NCBI GenBank assembly: GCA_041390465.1
Contig: JAWKPW010000012.1
Span: forward strand, 18,445 to 82,444
DNA: 64,000 nucleotides
Direction of reading: 5' to 3'
From: JAABRU01 sp041390465
Lineage (GTDB): Bacteria; Desulfobacterota; Desulfobacteria; Desulfobacterales; Desulfococcaceae
The notes below the pieces were generated by a model that made no database searches, was not told where the DNA came from, and was given only the letters and a program-made list of their open reading frames with translations. The position numbers were made by a program, and so were the translations under genes. Every line of letters begins with the position of its first letter. Position 1 is the stretch's first letter. Shown here in pieces: positions 25,787 through 34,834 of the stretch.

Positions 25787-25840
25787 TTTTCCACTGTCTG
25801 AATCTTTTGCTTTATTTCTGTTATTTATTTTGTTAATTAT

Positions 25841-25870
25841 TTGACACCGCCACATAAGTCAGTTTATAAT
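25841..25870 (+). promoter_or_regulatory. consensus sigma-70 promoter
   Basis: TTGACA (25841-25846) and TATAAT (25865-25870) are both perfect consensus hexamers, 18 bases apart. This is the best promoter in the window. The predicted start is about 25877, roughly 330 bases before the next gene. Confidence 0.75.
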
Positions 25871-25876
25871 CTGTTT

Positions 25877-26195
25877 TGGCTGCTGCTTATGAGGTTCCTG
25901 CTGTCTGACAGGACTGACAGCAGGGCATGGAGTCAGACAAGGTGTCAGATTCCGGTCTTTATGCACCAAAACTGCGCAAACGGATAACAGATGTTTTTCC
26001 TGCGGTTTCAGCAGGGATCCGGGCATGAGTCAGCCGGTTTCTCAGCAGCCGGATTCATTGCGGAGAAATTGGTTTCAGTAAATTCAAGTGGTTATAAAAA
26101 TGTCAGCAGAACCTGATAAGCGCAGCAAAAAAACAGGCCTGTTTTGGAAATGATGCAACTGTCTCATTTTTTCTGCCGCGCCGGACTGCGGCAGT
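25877..26195 (+). ncRNA. candidate structured leader or small RNA
   Basis: Downstream of the consensus promoter lie about 330 bases without a gene but with successive inverted repeats: CCTGCTGTC/GACAGCAGG (25897-25924), CCTGC/GCAGG (25999-26015), CCGG/CCGG (26034-26052), the palindrome AAACAGGCCTGTTT (about 26130-26143) and CTGCCGC/GCGGCAG (26174-26194). The last is followed by a poor T-run, so read-through into the 86-residue protein and the GAF ATPase gene is possible. I checked by eye for cyclic-di-GMP and molybdenum-cofactor aptamer cores and did not see them. Confidence 0.35.
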
Positions 26196-26209
26196 TTGAG
26201 TAAAAAAAT

Positions 26210-26470
26210 ATGAACGGTAAAAAAAATGCTATTCAGATGGTATGGGGCTGGCTGCTGATATCTTTCGGGGTTGGCATGTTTTTCAGAATTCCTCAGGTGA
26301 TGCCCCGGATTCAGGAGTTCGAATGTTTTTCTTCAGGCTTTGGTTTGGTATTTGTATATTTCAGCCTCTACCTTGTCGGCATTCTGCTCATCTGCGGAGG
26401 CGCAATGAAAATATACGGGCATTCCCGTCCCTCCCGCACCGGGGACAGACCTGACCCGGAAGAACACTAA
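26210..26470 (+). CDS. small two-helix membrane protein
   Basis: The 86-residue product has two hydrophobic segments (MVWGWLLISFGVGMFF and GLVFVYFSLYLVGILLICGG) and a polar C-terminal tail rich in Pro, Arg and Asp. No family is recognised. It lies 29 bases upstream of the GAF-ATPase gene and probably shares its transcript. No good ribosome binding site precedes the ATG, which lowers confidence that it is translated. Confidence 0.55.
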   Translation: MNGKKNAIQMVWGWLLISFGVGMFFRIPQVMPRIQEFECFSSGFGLVFVYFSLYLVGILLICGGAMKIYGHSRPSRTGDRPDPEEH

Positions 26471-26499
26471 AAACCCTTTACAGACAACTGCATTGAAAA

Positions 26500-28896
26500 A
26501 TGATTAAAAAGTCAACTGCACCAAAAGAGACACATTTGAAGGCAGAAGCTCCTGTAACCCATTTGAAAGTGGAAACAGAAACGGCTGATCACCTCATGGT
26601 AAAGGCGGGCGATGCTGTCCCGGCAAAGGCCAGAGTCAGCCCGGAGGTTGCCTTCCGTATCAAATTCCAGCAGATCAGCAACAAGATTCAGGCATCCCAC
26701 AATCTGGAAGAGGTGCTGAACAGTCTCAAAAGTGAAATAGCACAGTTGTTTGAATCTGAAAGAATTACTGTGTATGTGATTGACGGTGTGAAACGGGAAC
26801 TGGTTTCACGGGTGACGACCGGCAACAATGTGGGGGAAATACGGATTCCCGTCTCCACCGGCAGCATAGCCGGTTATGCTGCCTATAAGCAGAGAATCAT
26901 AAATATCGCAAATGTTTATGATGAAGAGGAACTCCGTCAGATCGGACCGGACATCCGCTTTGACAGCAGTTGGGACAAAAAAACAGGATTTGTCAGCAAA
27001 CAGATGCTGACATGCCCCATATTTTTCCACAAATATCTGCTGGGCGCCATCCAGCTCATCAACCGCAAAAACGGAGAACCCTATTTAAAAAGAGATGAAC
27101 AGTCTGTCCGTGAGCTGGCCAAAACACTGGGAATTGCCATGTACAACCAGAAACGGGCAGCGCGGCAGGCAGGGAACAAATTCAGTTATCTGCTGCAAAA
27201 ACATCTGGTGACCCAGAAAGAACTGCAGAATGCCATTGCCGAAGCCAAGAAACGCAATGAGTCCATAGAAACCTATCTGATGTCCAACCTCAAGATTCCC
27301 AAGACTGACATTGTGGAATCTCTGGCCAAGTATTATGAAGTTCCGGGCGTTGTTTACAACCAGAGCACGCCCATCCCCGGCGAACTGCTGAAAAACCTCA
27401 AAATTCCTTTTTTGAAGAAGAATCTGTGGGTTCCTCTGAAAAGTGACGGAGAGAAGATCATGATTCTGGTGGATGATCCCCAGAATCTGCAGAAAATTGA
27501 TCTGATTAAATCTCTTTTTCCCAAAAATCCGCTGGATTTCTCTGTGGCTCTGAAAGAGGACATTCTCGAATTTATCAAACTCTTTACCTCTGATGAAAAA
27601 GAGCAGGCCAATATTGATGAAATTCTTCAGCAGTTGCAGGCCGAAGCAGAGGAAGTGGAAGAGGATGTTGATGAGGTCAATGATTCAGACAGCGCAGTGG
27701 TGAAACTGGTAAACAAGATTATTCTGGACTCCTTTGCCCGGAGAGCATCGGATATTCATATCGAACCCTATCCCGGAAAACAGAACACACTGGTGCGCAT
27801 CCGCATTGACGGCGCATGCACCGTGTATCAGACCATTCCCTACAATTACAAAAATGCGGTGGTGTCCCGTATCAAGATCATGTCCGGTCTGGATATTGCG
27901 GAACGCCGCCTGCCCCAGGACGGAAAAATCCAGTTCAAGAAATTCGGGGGGCTTGACATCGAGCTCCGTGTGGCCACCATTCCCACCCAGGGCGGCATGG
28001 AGGATATTGTCATGCGTATCCTGGCCGCCGGAGAGCCCATTCCGCTGGCCAAGATGGGATTTTCAGAGCGCAATTACAAAGAATTCACAGAGATCATCAG
28101 TCAGCCCTATGGCATCATCTTTGTCTGCGGACCCACCGGTTCGGGTAAAACAACAACCCTGCACTCGGCTCTGGCCTATATCAACAAAACCGAAACCAAG
28201 ATATGGACGGCTGAGGATCCTGTGGAAATCACCCAGAAGGGACTGCGCCAGGTGCAGGTGCATCCCAAGATCGGTTTTGATTTTGCCCGTGCCATGCGAG
28301 CGTTTCTCCGTGCCGATCCGGACGTGATTATGGTGGGTGAAATGCGTGACAAGGAAACCACATCCATCGGCATTGAGGCTTCCCTGACCGGCCATCTGGT
28401 TTTTTCCACACTGCACACCAACAGCGCACCGGAAAGCGTGGTGCGTCTGCTGGATATGGGCATGGACCCCTTCAACTTTGCGGACGCTCTTCTGTGCATT
28501 CTGGCCCAGCGTCTGGTGCGAACCCTGTGCAGCAGTTGCAAAGAGGAATACAACCCTTCGGAAGAGGAGTATCAGGAACTGGTAAGAGAGTACGGCAAAG
28601 ATATTTTTGAAAGGGATTTGTCAGAAAAATATCCTTATAACAAAGACCTGGTGCTGTACAAACCCAGGGGCTGTGAAAAATGCAACCAGACAGGATACAG
28701 GGGCCGTATGGGTATACACGAACTGATGGCCGGTACGGATGAGATGAAACGTCTGATCCAGACCGAGGCGCGTGTGGCCGAGATGCTGGCCCAGGCTCTG
28801 GAAGATGGCATGCGAACCCTGAAACAGGACGGCATTGCCAAGGTGTTTGCCGGGCACACAGACTTCATGCAGGTCAGAAAGGTCTGCATCAACTGA
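26500..28896 (+). CDS. GAF-domain PilB/GspE-type secretion ATPase
   Basis: The 798-residue protein has an N-terminal GAF domain (about 55-215), an MshEN/GspE N-terminal domain (about 225-370) and a GspE-type motor (about 395-790). The motor has Walker A GPTGSGKT (544-551), the Asp box IWTAEDPVEITQ, Walker B DPDVIMVGEMRD (about 607-617), a His box TLHTNSAPES and the zinc tetracysteine C677, C680, C725, C728. MshEN domains bind cyclic-di-GMP in relatives, and GAF domains bind small ligands, so the motor may be controlled by two signals. It would drive a type IV pilus or type II secretion machine, but no pilin or inner-membrane partner is in the window. Confidence 0.92.
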   Translation: MIKKSTAPKETHLKAEAPVTHLKVETETADHLMVKAGDAVPAKARVSPEVAFRIKFQQISNKIQASHNLEEVLNSLKSEIAQLFESERITVYVIDGVKRELVSRVTTGNNVGEIRIPVSTGSIAGYAAYKQRIINIANVYDEEELRQIGPDIRFDSSWDKKTGFVSKQMLTCPIFFHKYLLGAIQLINRKNGEPYLKRDEQSVRELAKTLGIAMYNQKRAARQAGNKFSYLLQKHLVTQKELQNAIAEAKKRNESIETYLMSNLKIPKTDIVESLAKYYEVPGVVYNQSTPIPGELLKNLKIPFLKKNLWVPLKSDGEKIMILVDDPQNLQKIDLIKSLFPKNPLDFSVALKEDILEFIKLFTSDEKEQANIDEILQQLQAEAEEVEEDVDEVNDSDSAVVKLVNKIILDSFARRASDIHIEPYPGKQNTLVRIRIDGACTVYQTIPYNYKNAVVSRIKIMSGLDIAERRLPQDGKIQFKKFGGLDIELRVATIPTQGGMEDIVMRILAAGEPIPLAKMGFSERNYKEFTEIISQPYGIIFVCGPTGSGKTTTLHSALAYINKTETKIWTAEDPVEITQKGLRQVQVHPKIGFDFARAMRAFLRADPDVIMVGEMRDKETTSIGIEASLTGHLVFSTLHTNSAPESVVRLLDMGMDPFNFADALLCILAQRLVRTLCSSCKEEYNPSEEEYQELVREYGKDIFERDLSEKYPYNKDLVLYKPRGCEKCNQTGYRGRMGIHELMAGTDEMKRLIQTEARVAEMLAQALEDGMRTLKQDGIAKVFAGHTDFMQVRKVCIN

Positions 28897-30739
28897 TTTT
28901 CCCTCTTTTTTCCATTGCTTTTCTGAATTTTTCCAACTGAGCTTCATACAAAGCCCGCTCCTTTCCGGAGCGGGCCAGAGCTTTTTCCTCTGTCTGAACA
29001 GCCATTTCATACATGCCGTTGACATAATAACTTTCTGCAAGGGTGTCCAGCACATGCGGAGCATCAGAGAGTTGTGCAGCGCGAAGGGCCAGCCGGAGAG
29101 CCATTTCCGGATTCCGAAGCGGCAGGGTTTCACATGTGGCATACAGCCAGGCCAGATTGTTGAGCACTTCCGGATCATCTGCTTTCAGATCAAGGGCTTT
29201 CTGATAGGCACCGATGGTTTGGGCATATTCATTGCGGCTGTAATGCAGATCCCCCAAAAGATGGTACAGTTTGGGGTTATGCGGATTTTTTTCAATTTCC
29301 TCCCAAAGAATGCGTTCAAAATTCGCGATGAGTTTTCTGTCTGTTTCTCCGGAACTGACAAGGTATCCCCCACAGCCGATCAGGATCATTCCGATCAGAT
29401 AGACTGCAATGCTTTTTTTGATTTTCTGATCATGTTTTTTTATCCATGATCTGTCTTTTTCACATTTCAGAATATAGTCAACACGTTCTGCAATGCTGAA
29501 ATGATGCCAGTTGGGTTTGTCCGGAGCCTGTCCGCTGCCGGCCGCAATTTTTTCAAAGGTGGAGATCAAAGGCCCGGCAGTATCAAAAAAAGTATAGACA
29601 TAACAGTCGGCCTGACGTTCAAAATTTCTCATGAAATATCCGAAGATATAACGAAAATAAACCAGAAAAATAAAAATGTTCAAAATGGTGAACAAAGTGG
29701 ATGTGACAGAGGTCTGGCTGACTCCGGAGTGGATGACAAAACGGTACAGGGGTTCGGTAAAAACGATCAGATAAAGAATCAGATCAAAGATGGCATAGGA
29801 AAGCACCATGTATCCTACAAAAAAGAAAAGATAAAATATCAGATGACTGCGTTTGACATGCCCGATTTCATGGGCAATGACCGCATCCACCTCTTCCGGG
29901 CTGAGAAGATCCAGCAGGGCTTTGGTGACAAGAATATAGCGAAATTTCTTCACCAGTCCCATGACACCGGCTGTAATCATCCGGCCCTCAAAGATGGGCC
30001 AGCAGAGGATGTCTGCATATTCCATTCCCGCACGTTCGCAAAGAGTTTCAATCCTCTCCCGCACATGGCCTTTCCCAAGGGGTTTGCATCCCCAAAATTT
30101 CTGGATCAGCAGCGGACCTGTCAGGGCCACAGCAAAAAGAAAAATCAGAAAGAAAAGTGTTTCCCCTTCCCCGGCTGCCATGAATTTTTTCAGCCATTCA
30201 AAAGGCAGTACCATGATAAGATCATGGATTCCGGACAGCAGAACCCAGGGAAGCAGCACAGGCACGGCAAAGGATATATTGGACAGAATATAGGCATTGC
30301 GGGATATGCGGCTGGAATAAACTCTCTGATATGTGTCATGCGCGCAGTACCAGACAAGGGAAAGATAAAAAACGAAGAGCAGGAGAAACAGCAGAGCCGG
30401 AAGCGTGGGAAAAATTCTGAAATATCCAATTTTATCCATATAATCAGGAAGATTCAGGATATAAACATCCACTGTGAACAAAAAAACAGCCATCACAGAC
30501 TGCCGGCTCAGCAGGCTGGTGAAACTGTTCTCAAGAACATGATCAAAAAGGGGAAAACCTTGTGTCCGAATCTTTTTTTCCAACATGCTGAACTGGATAC
30601 GGGTAAGGAGAAAAAAAACAAGAATGAAAAAAAGAAACAGCTCAAGGGTTTCGTCCAAAGGCAGATTCGGAGTTTCCGAAGGCTGATACGTGGCGTAAAT
30701 GAGCAGGACAATGATAAAATACAGGAAATTTGCGAACAT
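28889..30739 (-). CDS. M48-family membrane metallopeptidase with C-terminal TPRs
   Basis: The product (616 residues from ATG 30739) has several N-terminal membrane segments, then an M48 core with the zinc motif HEIGH (in VDAVIAHEIGHVKRSH) and a third ligand in FERQADCY. Further membrane helices flank it. The C-terminal 150 residues hold TPR repeats (NPHNPKLYHLLGDLHYSRNE, YQKALDLKADDPEVLNNLAW). Relatives (HtpX, Ste24, BepA-like) cut misfolded or prenylated membrane proteins; the TPRs suggest partner binding outside the membrane. A GTG 66 bases upstream would extend it into queH. Neither start has a clear ribosome site. It converges with the GAF ATPase gene, overlapping by 8 bases. Confidence 0.87.
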   Translation of the reverse strand: MFANFLYFIIVLLIYATYQPSETPNLPLDETLELFLFFILVFFLLTRIQFSMLEKKIRTQGFPLFDHVLENSFTSLLSRQSVMAVFLFTVDVYILNLPDYMDKIGYFRIFPTLPALLFLLLFVFYLSLVWYCAHDTYQRVYSSRISRNAYILSNISFAVPVLLPWVLLSGIHDLIMVLPFEWLKKFMAAGEGETLFFLIFLFAVALTGPLLIQKFWGCKPLGKGHVRERIETLCERAGMEYADILCWPIFEGRMITAGVMGLVKKFRYILVTKALLDLLSPEEVDAVIAHEIGHVKRSHLIFYLFFFVGYMVLSYAIFDLILYLIVFTEPLYRFVIHSGVSQTSVTSTLFTILNIFIFLVYFRYIFGYFMRNFERQADCYVYTFFDTAGPLISTFEKIAAGSGQAPDKPNWHHFSIAERVDYILKCEKDRSWIKKHDQKIKKSIAVYLIGMILIGCGGYLVSSGETDRKLIANFERILWEEIEKNPHNPKLYHLLGDLHYSRNEYAQTIGAYQKALDLKADDPEVLNNLAWLYATCETLPLRNPEMALRLALRAAQLSDAPHVLDTLAESYYVNGMYEMAVQTEEKALARSGKERALYEAQLEKFRKAMEKRGKIS

Positions 30740-30767
30740 GAATATTGCTTGCTGTTGAATGTGAGGT

Positions 30768-31325
30768 TCAGGATTTGACTTTTTTGAAATAGCGTTCCTT
30801 TTCACTGTAAATGCAGCCGCAGTACTGCTGGCGGTAGAGATTCAGGTTTTTGGATTCCGCAATCCCTTCTTTCCAGCCTTCGCGGAAATCATGATAGCAA
30901 AAAGGGACACCTGCGGATTTTGCCAGAGATTCTCCGATGTCCCGGATCATTTCGTGTTTCTGAAATTTGCTGTAAAGCAGGGTGGTGGTGAAGCAGTCAA
31001 ATTTTCCCCTTTTTGCCAGCAGGGCAGTGCTTTTGAGTCGATCATGGTAACAGTAGGCACAGCGGTCAGTTTCCCGAAACACCACATTCCGGATGAATTC
31101 CTCAGGTTCATATCCTTCCTGCCAAATTACCTGAAAATTTTCAATTTCTGAAAATGTTTTCAGGGTCTCCTCCCGTTTCATACATTCGGTATATGGATGG
31201 ATATTGTGCCGGTAAAAAAATCCCATGATGTGAAAATTTTCTGACCGGAGAACCCTGACAGGATAAACAGCGCAGGGTGCGCAGCACATATGCACCAGAA
31301 TTTTGGGGCCTTTTCCGTTTTCCAT
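30768..31325 (-). CDS. queH: epoxyqueuosine reductase QueH
   Basis: The 185-residue protein has the DUF208/QueH pattern: HMCCAPCAVYPVRVL near the start, RCAYCYHDRL, the TLLYSKFQKHEMI segment, and QQYCGCIYSEKERYF near the end. The paired cysteines bind an iron-sulfur cluster and metal. QueH reduces epoxyqueuosine to queuosine in the wobble base of tRNAs, replacing the cobalamin enzyme QueG in many anaerobes. The tgt gene of the same pathway is at 62540. It lies just upstream of the M48 gene. Confidence 0.93.
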   Translation of the reverse strand: MENGKGPKILVHMCCAPCAVYPVRVLRSENFHIMGFFYRHNIHPYTECMKREETLKTFSEIENFQVIWQEGYEPEEFIRNVVFRETDRCAYCYHDRLKSTALLAKRGKFDCFTTTLLYSKFQKHEMIRDIGESLAKSAGVPFCYHDFREGWKEGIAESKNLNLYRQQYCGCIYSEKERYFKKVKS

Positions 31326-31372
31326 GCAAAAACCATCTTTCTTTCCGCTGTGTTGTTGCGGATTTGAACATT

Positions 31373-31482
31373 TTTAAGCGCAAAGAGCACAGGGATGGCA
31401 CAAAGGGCACAAAAGAATTGTCTGTCCGTCTTTTTTTGAACGGACGAATCTGTGCCTGCCTTCTGTGTTCTTTGCGGTTAAA
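31373..31482. repeat. 110-base inverted-repeat element (GCAAAGA.CACAG ends)
   Basis: TTTAAGCGCAAAGAGCACAG and CTGTGTTCTTTGCGGTTAAA are inverted with two mismatches in 20, around an inner hairpin GTCCGT/ACGGAC. It is related to the TTAACCACAA...TTGTGGTTAA elements at 62071-62364. A CTTTGTGCC..CCTTTGTGGT stretch at 31553-31585 is a further fragment. Confidence 0.6.
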
Positions 31483-31507
31483 TTCACAAAATCCGCTGTG
31501 CCCAATT

Positions 31508-31525
31508 ATACCAATTCTCCATTGA
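31508..31525. repeat. solo end of the 134-base MITE
   Basis: ATACCAATTCTCCATTGA is identical to the left terminal repeat of the element at 55877-56010. No matching right end follows. Confidence 0.6.
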
Positions 31526-31595
31526 AATTATGCAGTTCTGTCAGCTTATTGTGACCTTTGTGCCATCTTCGTGCCCTTTGTGGTAAAATTCGGTA

Positions 31596-32228
31596 TTACC
31601 GGGGAGTTGGACAGTATCCTGCCCCGTTTTCCAGTGTCAGGCCCAGAATCTTTTCCCGGATCAGGGTTTCAATCACCTCACAGACCGGCAGCCCCACCAC
31701 ATTGGTATACGATCCGTTTATGCTTTTGACCAGAAATGTGCCCAGCCCCTGAATCGCGTATGCGCCGGCTTTGTCAAAGGGTTCTTTGGTATGGATATAC
31801 CATTCAATTTCCTCTCTGCTCAACTGCTTGAAGCAGACATCGGTTCGGACTGCATCGGAAAAAAGCCTGTTTCGGGATTTGCAGCAGATCGCGTATCCGG
31901 TAAAAACCTGATGAGTCTGACCGCTCAGACGGCCAAGCATGTCTCTGGCTTCGTCTTTGGAACCCGGTTTTCCCAGAATGGCATTTCCAATCAGAACAAT
32001 GGTATCCGCGCCAATCACCCAGCTTTGGGGATATTTTTCAGCCACTTCAGCGGCTTTGGCCTGTGCCAGGGTTTTCACATAGACCTCCGGCTGGCTGAGG
32101 TGCACGGAAGATTCGTCAAAACGGCTGGGGATGACGGCAAAGTCAAGCCCGGCCTGTTCCAGAAGATATTTCCGCCGAGGGGATTCAGAGGCCAGAATCA
32201 GATAGGGGTGCTGATGTTTTTTGTTCAT
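31596..32228 (-). CDS. maf: Maf-family nucleotide pyrophosphatase
   Basis: The 210-residue protein has the Maf landmarks LILASESPRRKYLLEQAGL, VIGADTIVLIGNAILGKPG, QTHQVFTGYAICC and the tail motif GAYAIQGLGTFLVKSINGSY followed by NVVGLP. These proteins hydrolyse non-canonical or pyrimidine NTPs and act as house-cleaning or septum-linked enzymes; the sequence is closer to the YhdE (dTTP/UTP) group. No Shine-Dalgarno motif is seen before the ATG. The gene stands alone between repeat-rich gaps. Confidence 0.92.
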   Translation of the reverse strand: MNKKHQHPYLILASESPRRKYLLEQAGLDFAVIPSRFDESSVHLSQPEVYVKTLAQAKAAEVAEKYPQSWVIGADTIVLIGNAILGKPGSKDEARDMLGRLSGQTHQVFTGYAICCKSRNRLFSDAVRTDVCFKQLSREEIEWYIHTKEPFDKAGAYAIQGLGTFLVKSINGSYTNVVGLPVCEVIETLIREKILGLTLENGAGYCPTPR

Positions 32229-32730
32229 AAGGAGTTGCCGGATAAGCAGTCGGAAGTGCTGCTGTGTTAAAAAAAATTATGAAAAACCGAATTTTATATA
32301 AAATTACACATGAAAAATATGCAAAGGGTTACTTATCAGAAGACAGCGCTTTTGACAAGTCGCAAAAAACAAAAATATAAACACTTCTCCTGGCGGATGC
32401 TTTTTCAGTGCTGCTTCCGGAGCTTAAGGTGATTTCAGGAAAAGAATATCCCGTCAAAGCAGCACAGACTTCCGGTCTGTGCTGCTGCAGACACAAACCG
32501 GAAGATTAATGCTGATCTGAAAGAATTCCGATCCGGAAATTGTCTGACTGCAAAAATCAAGGGAGACACAGATCTTCAGACATGACACCGAAATGCTGAG
32601 AATATAAATCCGGATTTCACTTGATTTGCCTTGTTTCTTTCCTGTAATATATTGAGACGTGCCGTACTGTCAAAAAAACTGCTCTGCAATGTTTGGAACC
32701 GGCATTCTGCCGGTTTTGCTCTGATAATGT
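32229..32730. other. gap without a gene
   Basis: A 500-base AT-rich stretch between the divergent maf and rtcB genes. It holds one inverted repeat (CTTCCGGT and ACCGGAAG, about 32468-32503) and no convincing reading frame. Confidence 0.45.
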
Positions 32731-32842
32731 GAATTAAAAGTCAGATTCCGACAGGATTTGACAACTTTCTGAAAACTGTCAAATCCTGCATGGACATATG
32801 ACAGTCTGTTTTTGTTCATTCTGAAATTTTTACTTTTAATTC
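32731..32842. repeat. 112-base MITE-like element, copy 2
   Basis: The ends GAATTAAAAGT and ACTTTTAATTC are perfect inverted repeats of 11 bases. The centre holds TTTGACAACTTT/AAACTGTCAAA. The length equals copy 1 at 15690-15801. It ends 41 bases before rtcB. Confidence 0.75.
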
Positions 32843-32883
32843 GAATTGATATGTGAAAGACATGCACTGGAAAGGGGGGAAAC

Positions 32884-34323
32884 ATGTCAGAGGAACTGAT
32901 TAAAATTGATGAATACAGATGGGAGCTTCCCCAAACAGGAATCATGCGGGTTCCGGGCCGGATTTATGCAAGTGAATCCATGCTCGATGATCTGAAAAAA
33001 GAGGGAACTCTGGTTCAGGTGGCAAATGTGGCTTCCCTGCCGGGAATTGTCAATGTTTCCCTTGCCATGCCGGATGTGCATCAGGGATACGGTTTTTCCA
33101 TTGGCGGGGTGGCAGCGTTTGACTGGGACGAGGGAATCATCTCGCCCGGTGGCGTGGGATATGACATCAACTGCGGGGTGCGTCTCGCGGGTACACATCT
33201 GGAGGAAAAGGATGTGCGCCCCAAACTCGATGATCTGGCAGATGCGCTGTATCAGAACATTCCCTCCGGTGTGGGTTCCAAAGGTTCCGTGCGGGTTTCC
33301 GGGGATGAGGAGAAAAGAGTTCTCCGGGAGGGAAGCCGCTGGGCTGTGAAGCAGGGATTCGGAGAGGACAGCGATCTGCGTCTGACTGAAGAGGGAGGAT
33401 GCCTGCCGGATGCTGACCCGGAGGTAATCAGCGAAAAGGCTTTGGATCGGGGCAAAAAGCAGTTGGGAACCCTGGGTTCGGGCAACCATTTTCTGGAAAT
33501 CGGGGTGGTGGATGAAATTTATGATGAGGACACAGCACGGGCCTTTGGTCTGTTTCAGGGACAGGTGACCGTGCTGCTCCATACCGGTTCACGGGGACTG
33601 GGATACCAGATCTGTGATGATTTTCTGGCTTTTATGACAAAACATGTCAAGAATCTGCCTTTTTACCTGCCGGATCGGCAGCTCTCCTGCGCGATGATTC
33701 AGTCTGCAGAGGGACAGCGCTATCTGCGGGCCATGGCCTGCGCGGCCAATTACGCGTGGGCCAATCGCCAGATTCTCATGCACCATGCCAAAGAGATTCT
33801 GCTGAAAACTCTGGGCATCAGCCCGCGCAATCTGGGGCTGCGGCTGGTCTATGACATCTGCCACAATATTGCCAAAAAAGAGGAGCATGTCATTGACGGA
33901 AAAAAACGCATCGTGTGCGTGCACCGCAAGGGCGCAACCCGATCCTTTGCTCCGGGGCATCCGGCTTTGTGCGAAACATACCGGAACACGGGGCAGCCGG
34001 TTCTGGTTCCCGGTGACATGGGCACTGCCTCTTATGTTTTGGTGGGAACACAGAAAGCAATGGAAGAAACCTTTGGTTCCACCTGTCACGGTGCAGGAAG
34101 GGTGTTAAGCCGCACCGCTGCCAAAAAAGCTGCAAAGGGCAGAGCCATTTACCGGGAACTGGAGGATAAGGGCATTCTGGTGCGATGGACAGGCCGGGCC
34201 ACTCTGGCAGAGGAAATGCCGGATGCGTACAAAAACATCTCCCAAGTGATTGATGTGGTACACGGCGCGGGCATTTCCCGGAAAGTGGCCAGACTCAGAC
34301 CCATGGCCGTGATCAAGGGATAA
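32884..34323 (+). CDS. rtcB: RNA-splicing ligase RtcB
   Basis: The 479-residue protein has RtcB metal-site motifs: MPDVHQGYGFSIGGVAAF, GGVGYDINCGVRL, GTLGSGNHFLEIG, HTGSRGLGYQI and, near the end, DMGTASYVLVG and CHGAGRVLSRTAAKK, whose histidine is guanylylated. RtcB joins 2',3'-cyclic phosphate or 3'-phosphate RNA ends to 5'-OH ends using GTP. In bacteria it is linked to RNA repair and often sits with archease or RtcA; neither is here. GGGGGG and AAAC precede the ATG, a strong ribosome site. No RtcR regulator is adjacent. Confidence 0.95.
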   Translation: MSEELIKIDEYRWELPQTGIMRVPGRIYASESMLDDLKKEGTLVQVANVASLPGIVNVSLAMPDVHQGYGFSIGGVAAFDWDEGIISPGGVGYDINCGVRLAGTHLEEKDVRPKLDDLADALYQNIPSGVGSKGSVRVSGDEEKRVLREGSRWAVKQGFGEDSDLRLTEEGGCLPDADPEVISEKALDRGKKQLGTLGSGNHFLEIGVVDEIYDEDTARAFGLFQGQVTVLLHTGSRGLGYQICDDFLAFMTKHVKNLPFYLPDRQLSCAMIQSAEGQRYLRAMACAANYAWANRQILMHHAKEILLKTLGISPRNLGLRLVYDICHNIAKKEEHVIDGKKRIVCVHRKGATRSFAPGHPALCETYRNTGQPVLVPGDMGTASYVLVGTQKAMEETFGSTCHGAGRVLSRTAAKKAAKGRAIYRELEDKGILVRWTGRATLAEEMPDAYKNISQVIDVVHGAGISRKVARLRPMAVIKG

Positions 34324-34354
34324 ATGATGATGGCTCATATCGGATTCCGGGGGC

Positions 34355-34663
34355 TTAATGTGGTATAAAAAATCCAAATTTTCTGCAGCTTTTAAGACAA
34401 TTTTTTTGGAGTAGCGTCTGTTTTTCTTTCAGATACGAGTCCTTATCACAGACATTGTCCACCGCGGGCAGCAGGCGGCCTTCCGCGTCATAAGCCGGGG
34501 TTCTTTCCATACTCCGGCGTGTGCTTTTTTCATACACCCGGAAACCGGCCGCATTGTAGCGGTATTCTTCGGTAAAAATTCCGTCCTTTGTCACGGTGAG
34601 CCGGCGGTCTGCGCCGTCATAGGCATGAACATGCACGGAAGTGTCCCCGTCAACGGTTTGGGC
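34355..34663 (-). pseudogene. RHS/YD-repeat fragment
   Basis: The frame encodes TVDGDTSVHVHAYDGADRRL, then EEYRYNAAGFRVYEKSTRRS and a RTPAYDAEGRLLPAVDNV segment, classic YD-repeat residues. It opens after an in-frame stop, with only a GTG and no ribosome site, and covers about 100 residues of what are normally 1000-residue or larger proteins. The last 30 residues (LKEKQTLLQKNCLKSCRKFG) look unlike RHS. It is a remnant of an RHS polymorphic-toxin gene, a class often exported by T6SS. Confidence 0.65.
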
Positions 34664-34726
34664 TTTTTTTCAATCCTTCCGCCGTTGCCGGTTTCCAAGA
34701 TTTCGTTCCTCAACCCAACTGACCTG

Positions 34727-34744
34727 TTTTGATAACAGTCGCTG
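34727..34744 (+). mobile_element. solo IS110 right-end remnant
   Basis: TTTTGATAACAGTCGCT matches the right ends of the IS110 copies at 18970 and 20185, ending at the same CT. No transposase sequence remains beside it. It marks a third past IS110 site, beside the RHS remnant. Confidence 0.55.
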
Positions 34745-34834
34745 CCAAGTTTGTTCTGACGGATTTACCACAAAGCTCACAAAGACCGGCACAAAGTTCA
34801 CAAAAAAATTTGATGCCGGGATTTCACTTCACAG

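Noticed and set aside
24476..25855. A 459-codon minus-strand frame opposite the PaaK-like gene
   Set aside because: No recognisable motif and exact overlap with a well-supported gene; long antisense frames recur throughout the window because of codon bias.
25877..26195. A known cyclic-di-GMP or Moco riboswitch
   Set aside because: The conserved aptamer cores are not visible by eye; it is kept only as an unnamed structured leader.
31373..31585. A CRISPR array from the repeated CACAAAG and CTTTGTG units
   Set aside because: Units are irregular in spacing and orientation, and form inverted-repeat elements; no CRISPR array or cas gene is seen in the window.
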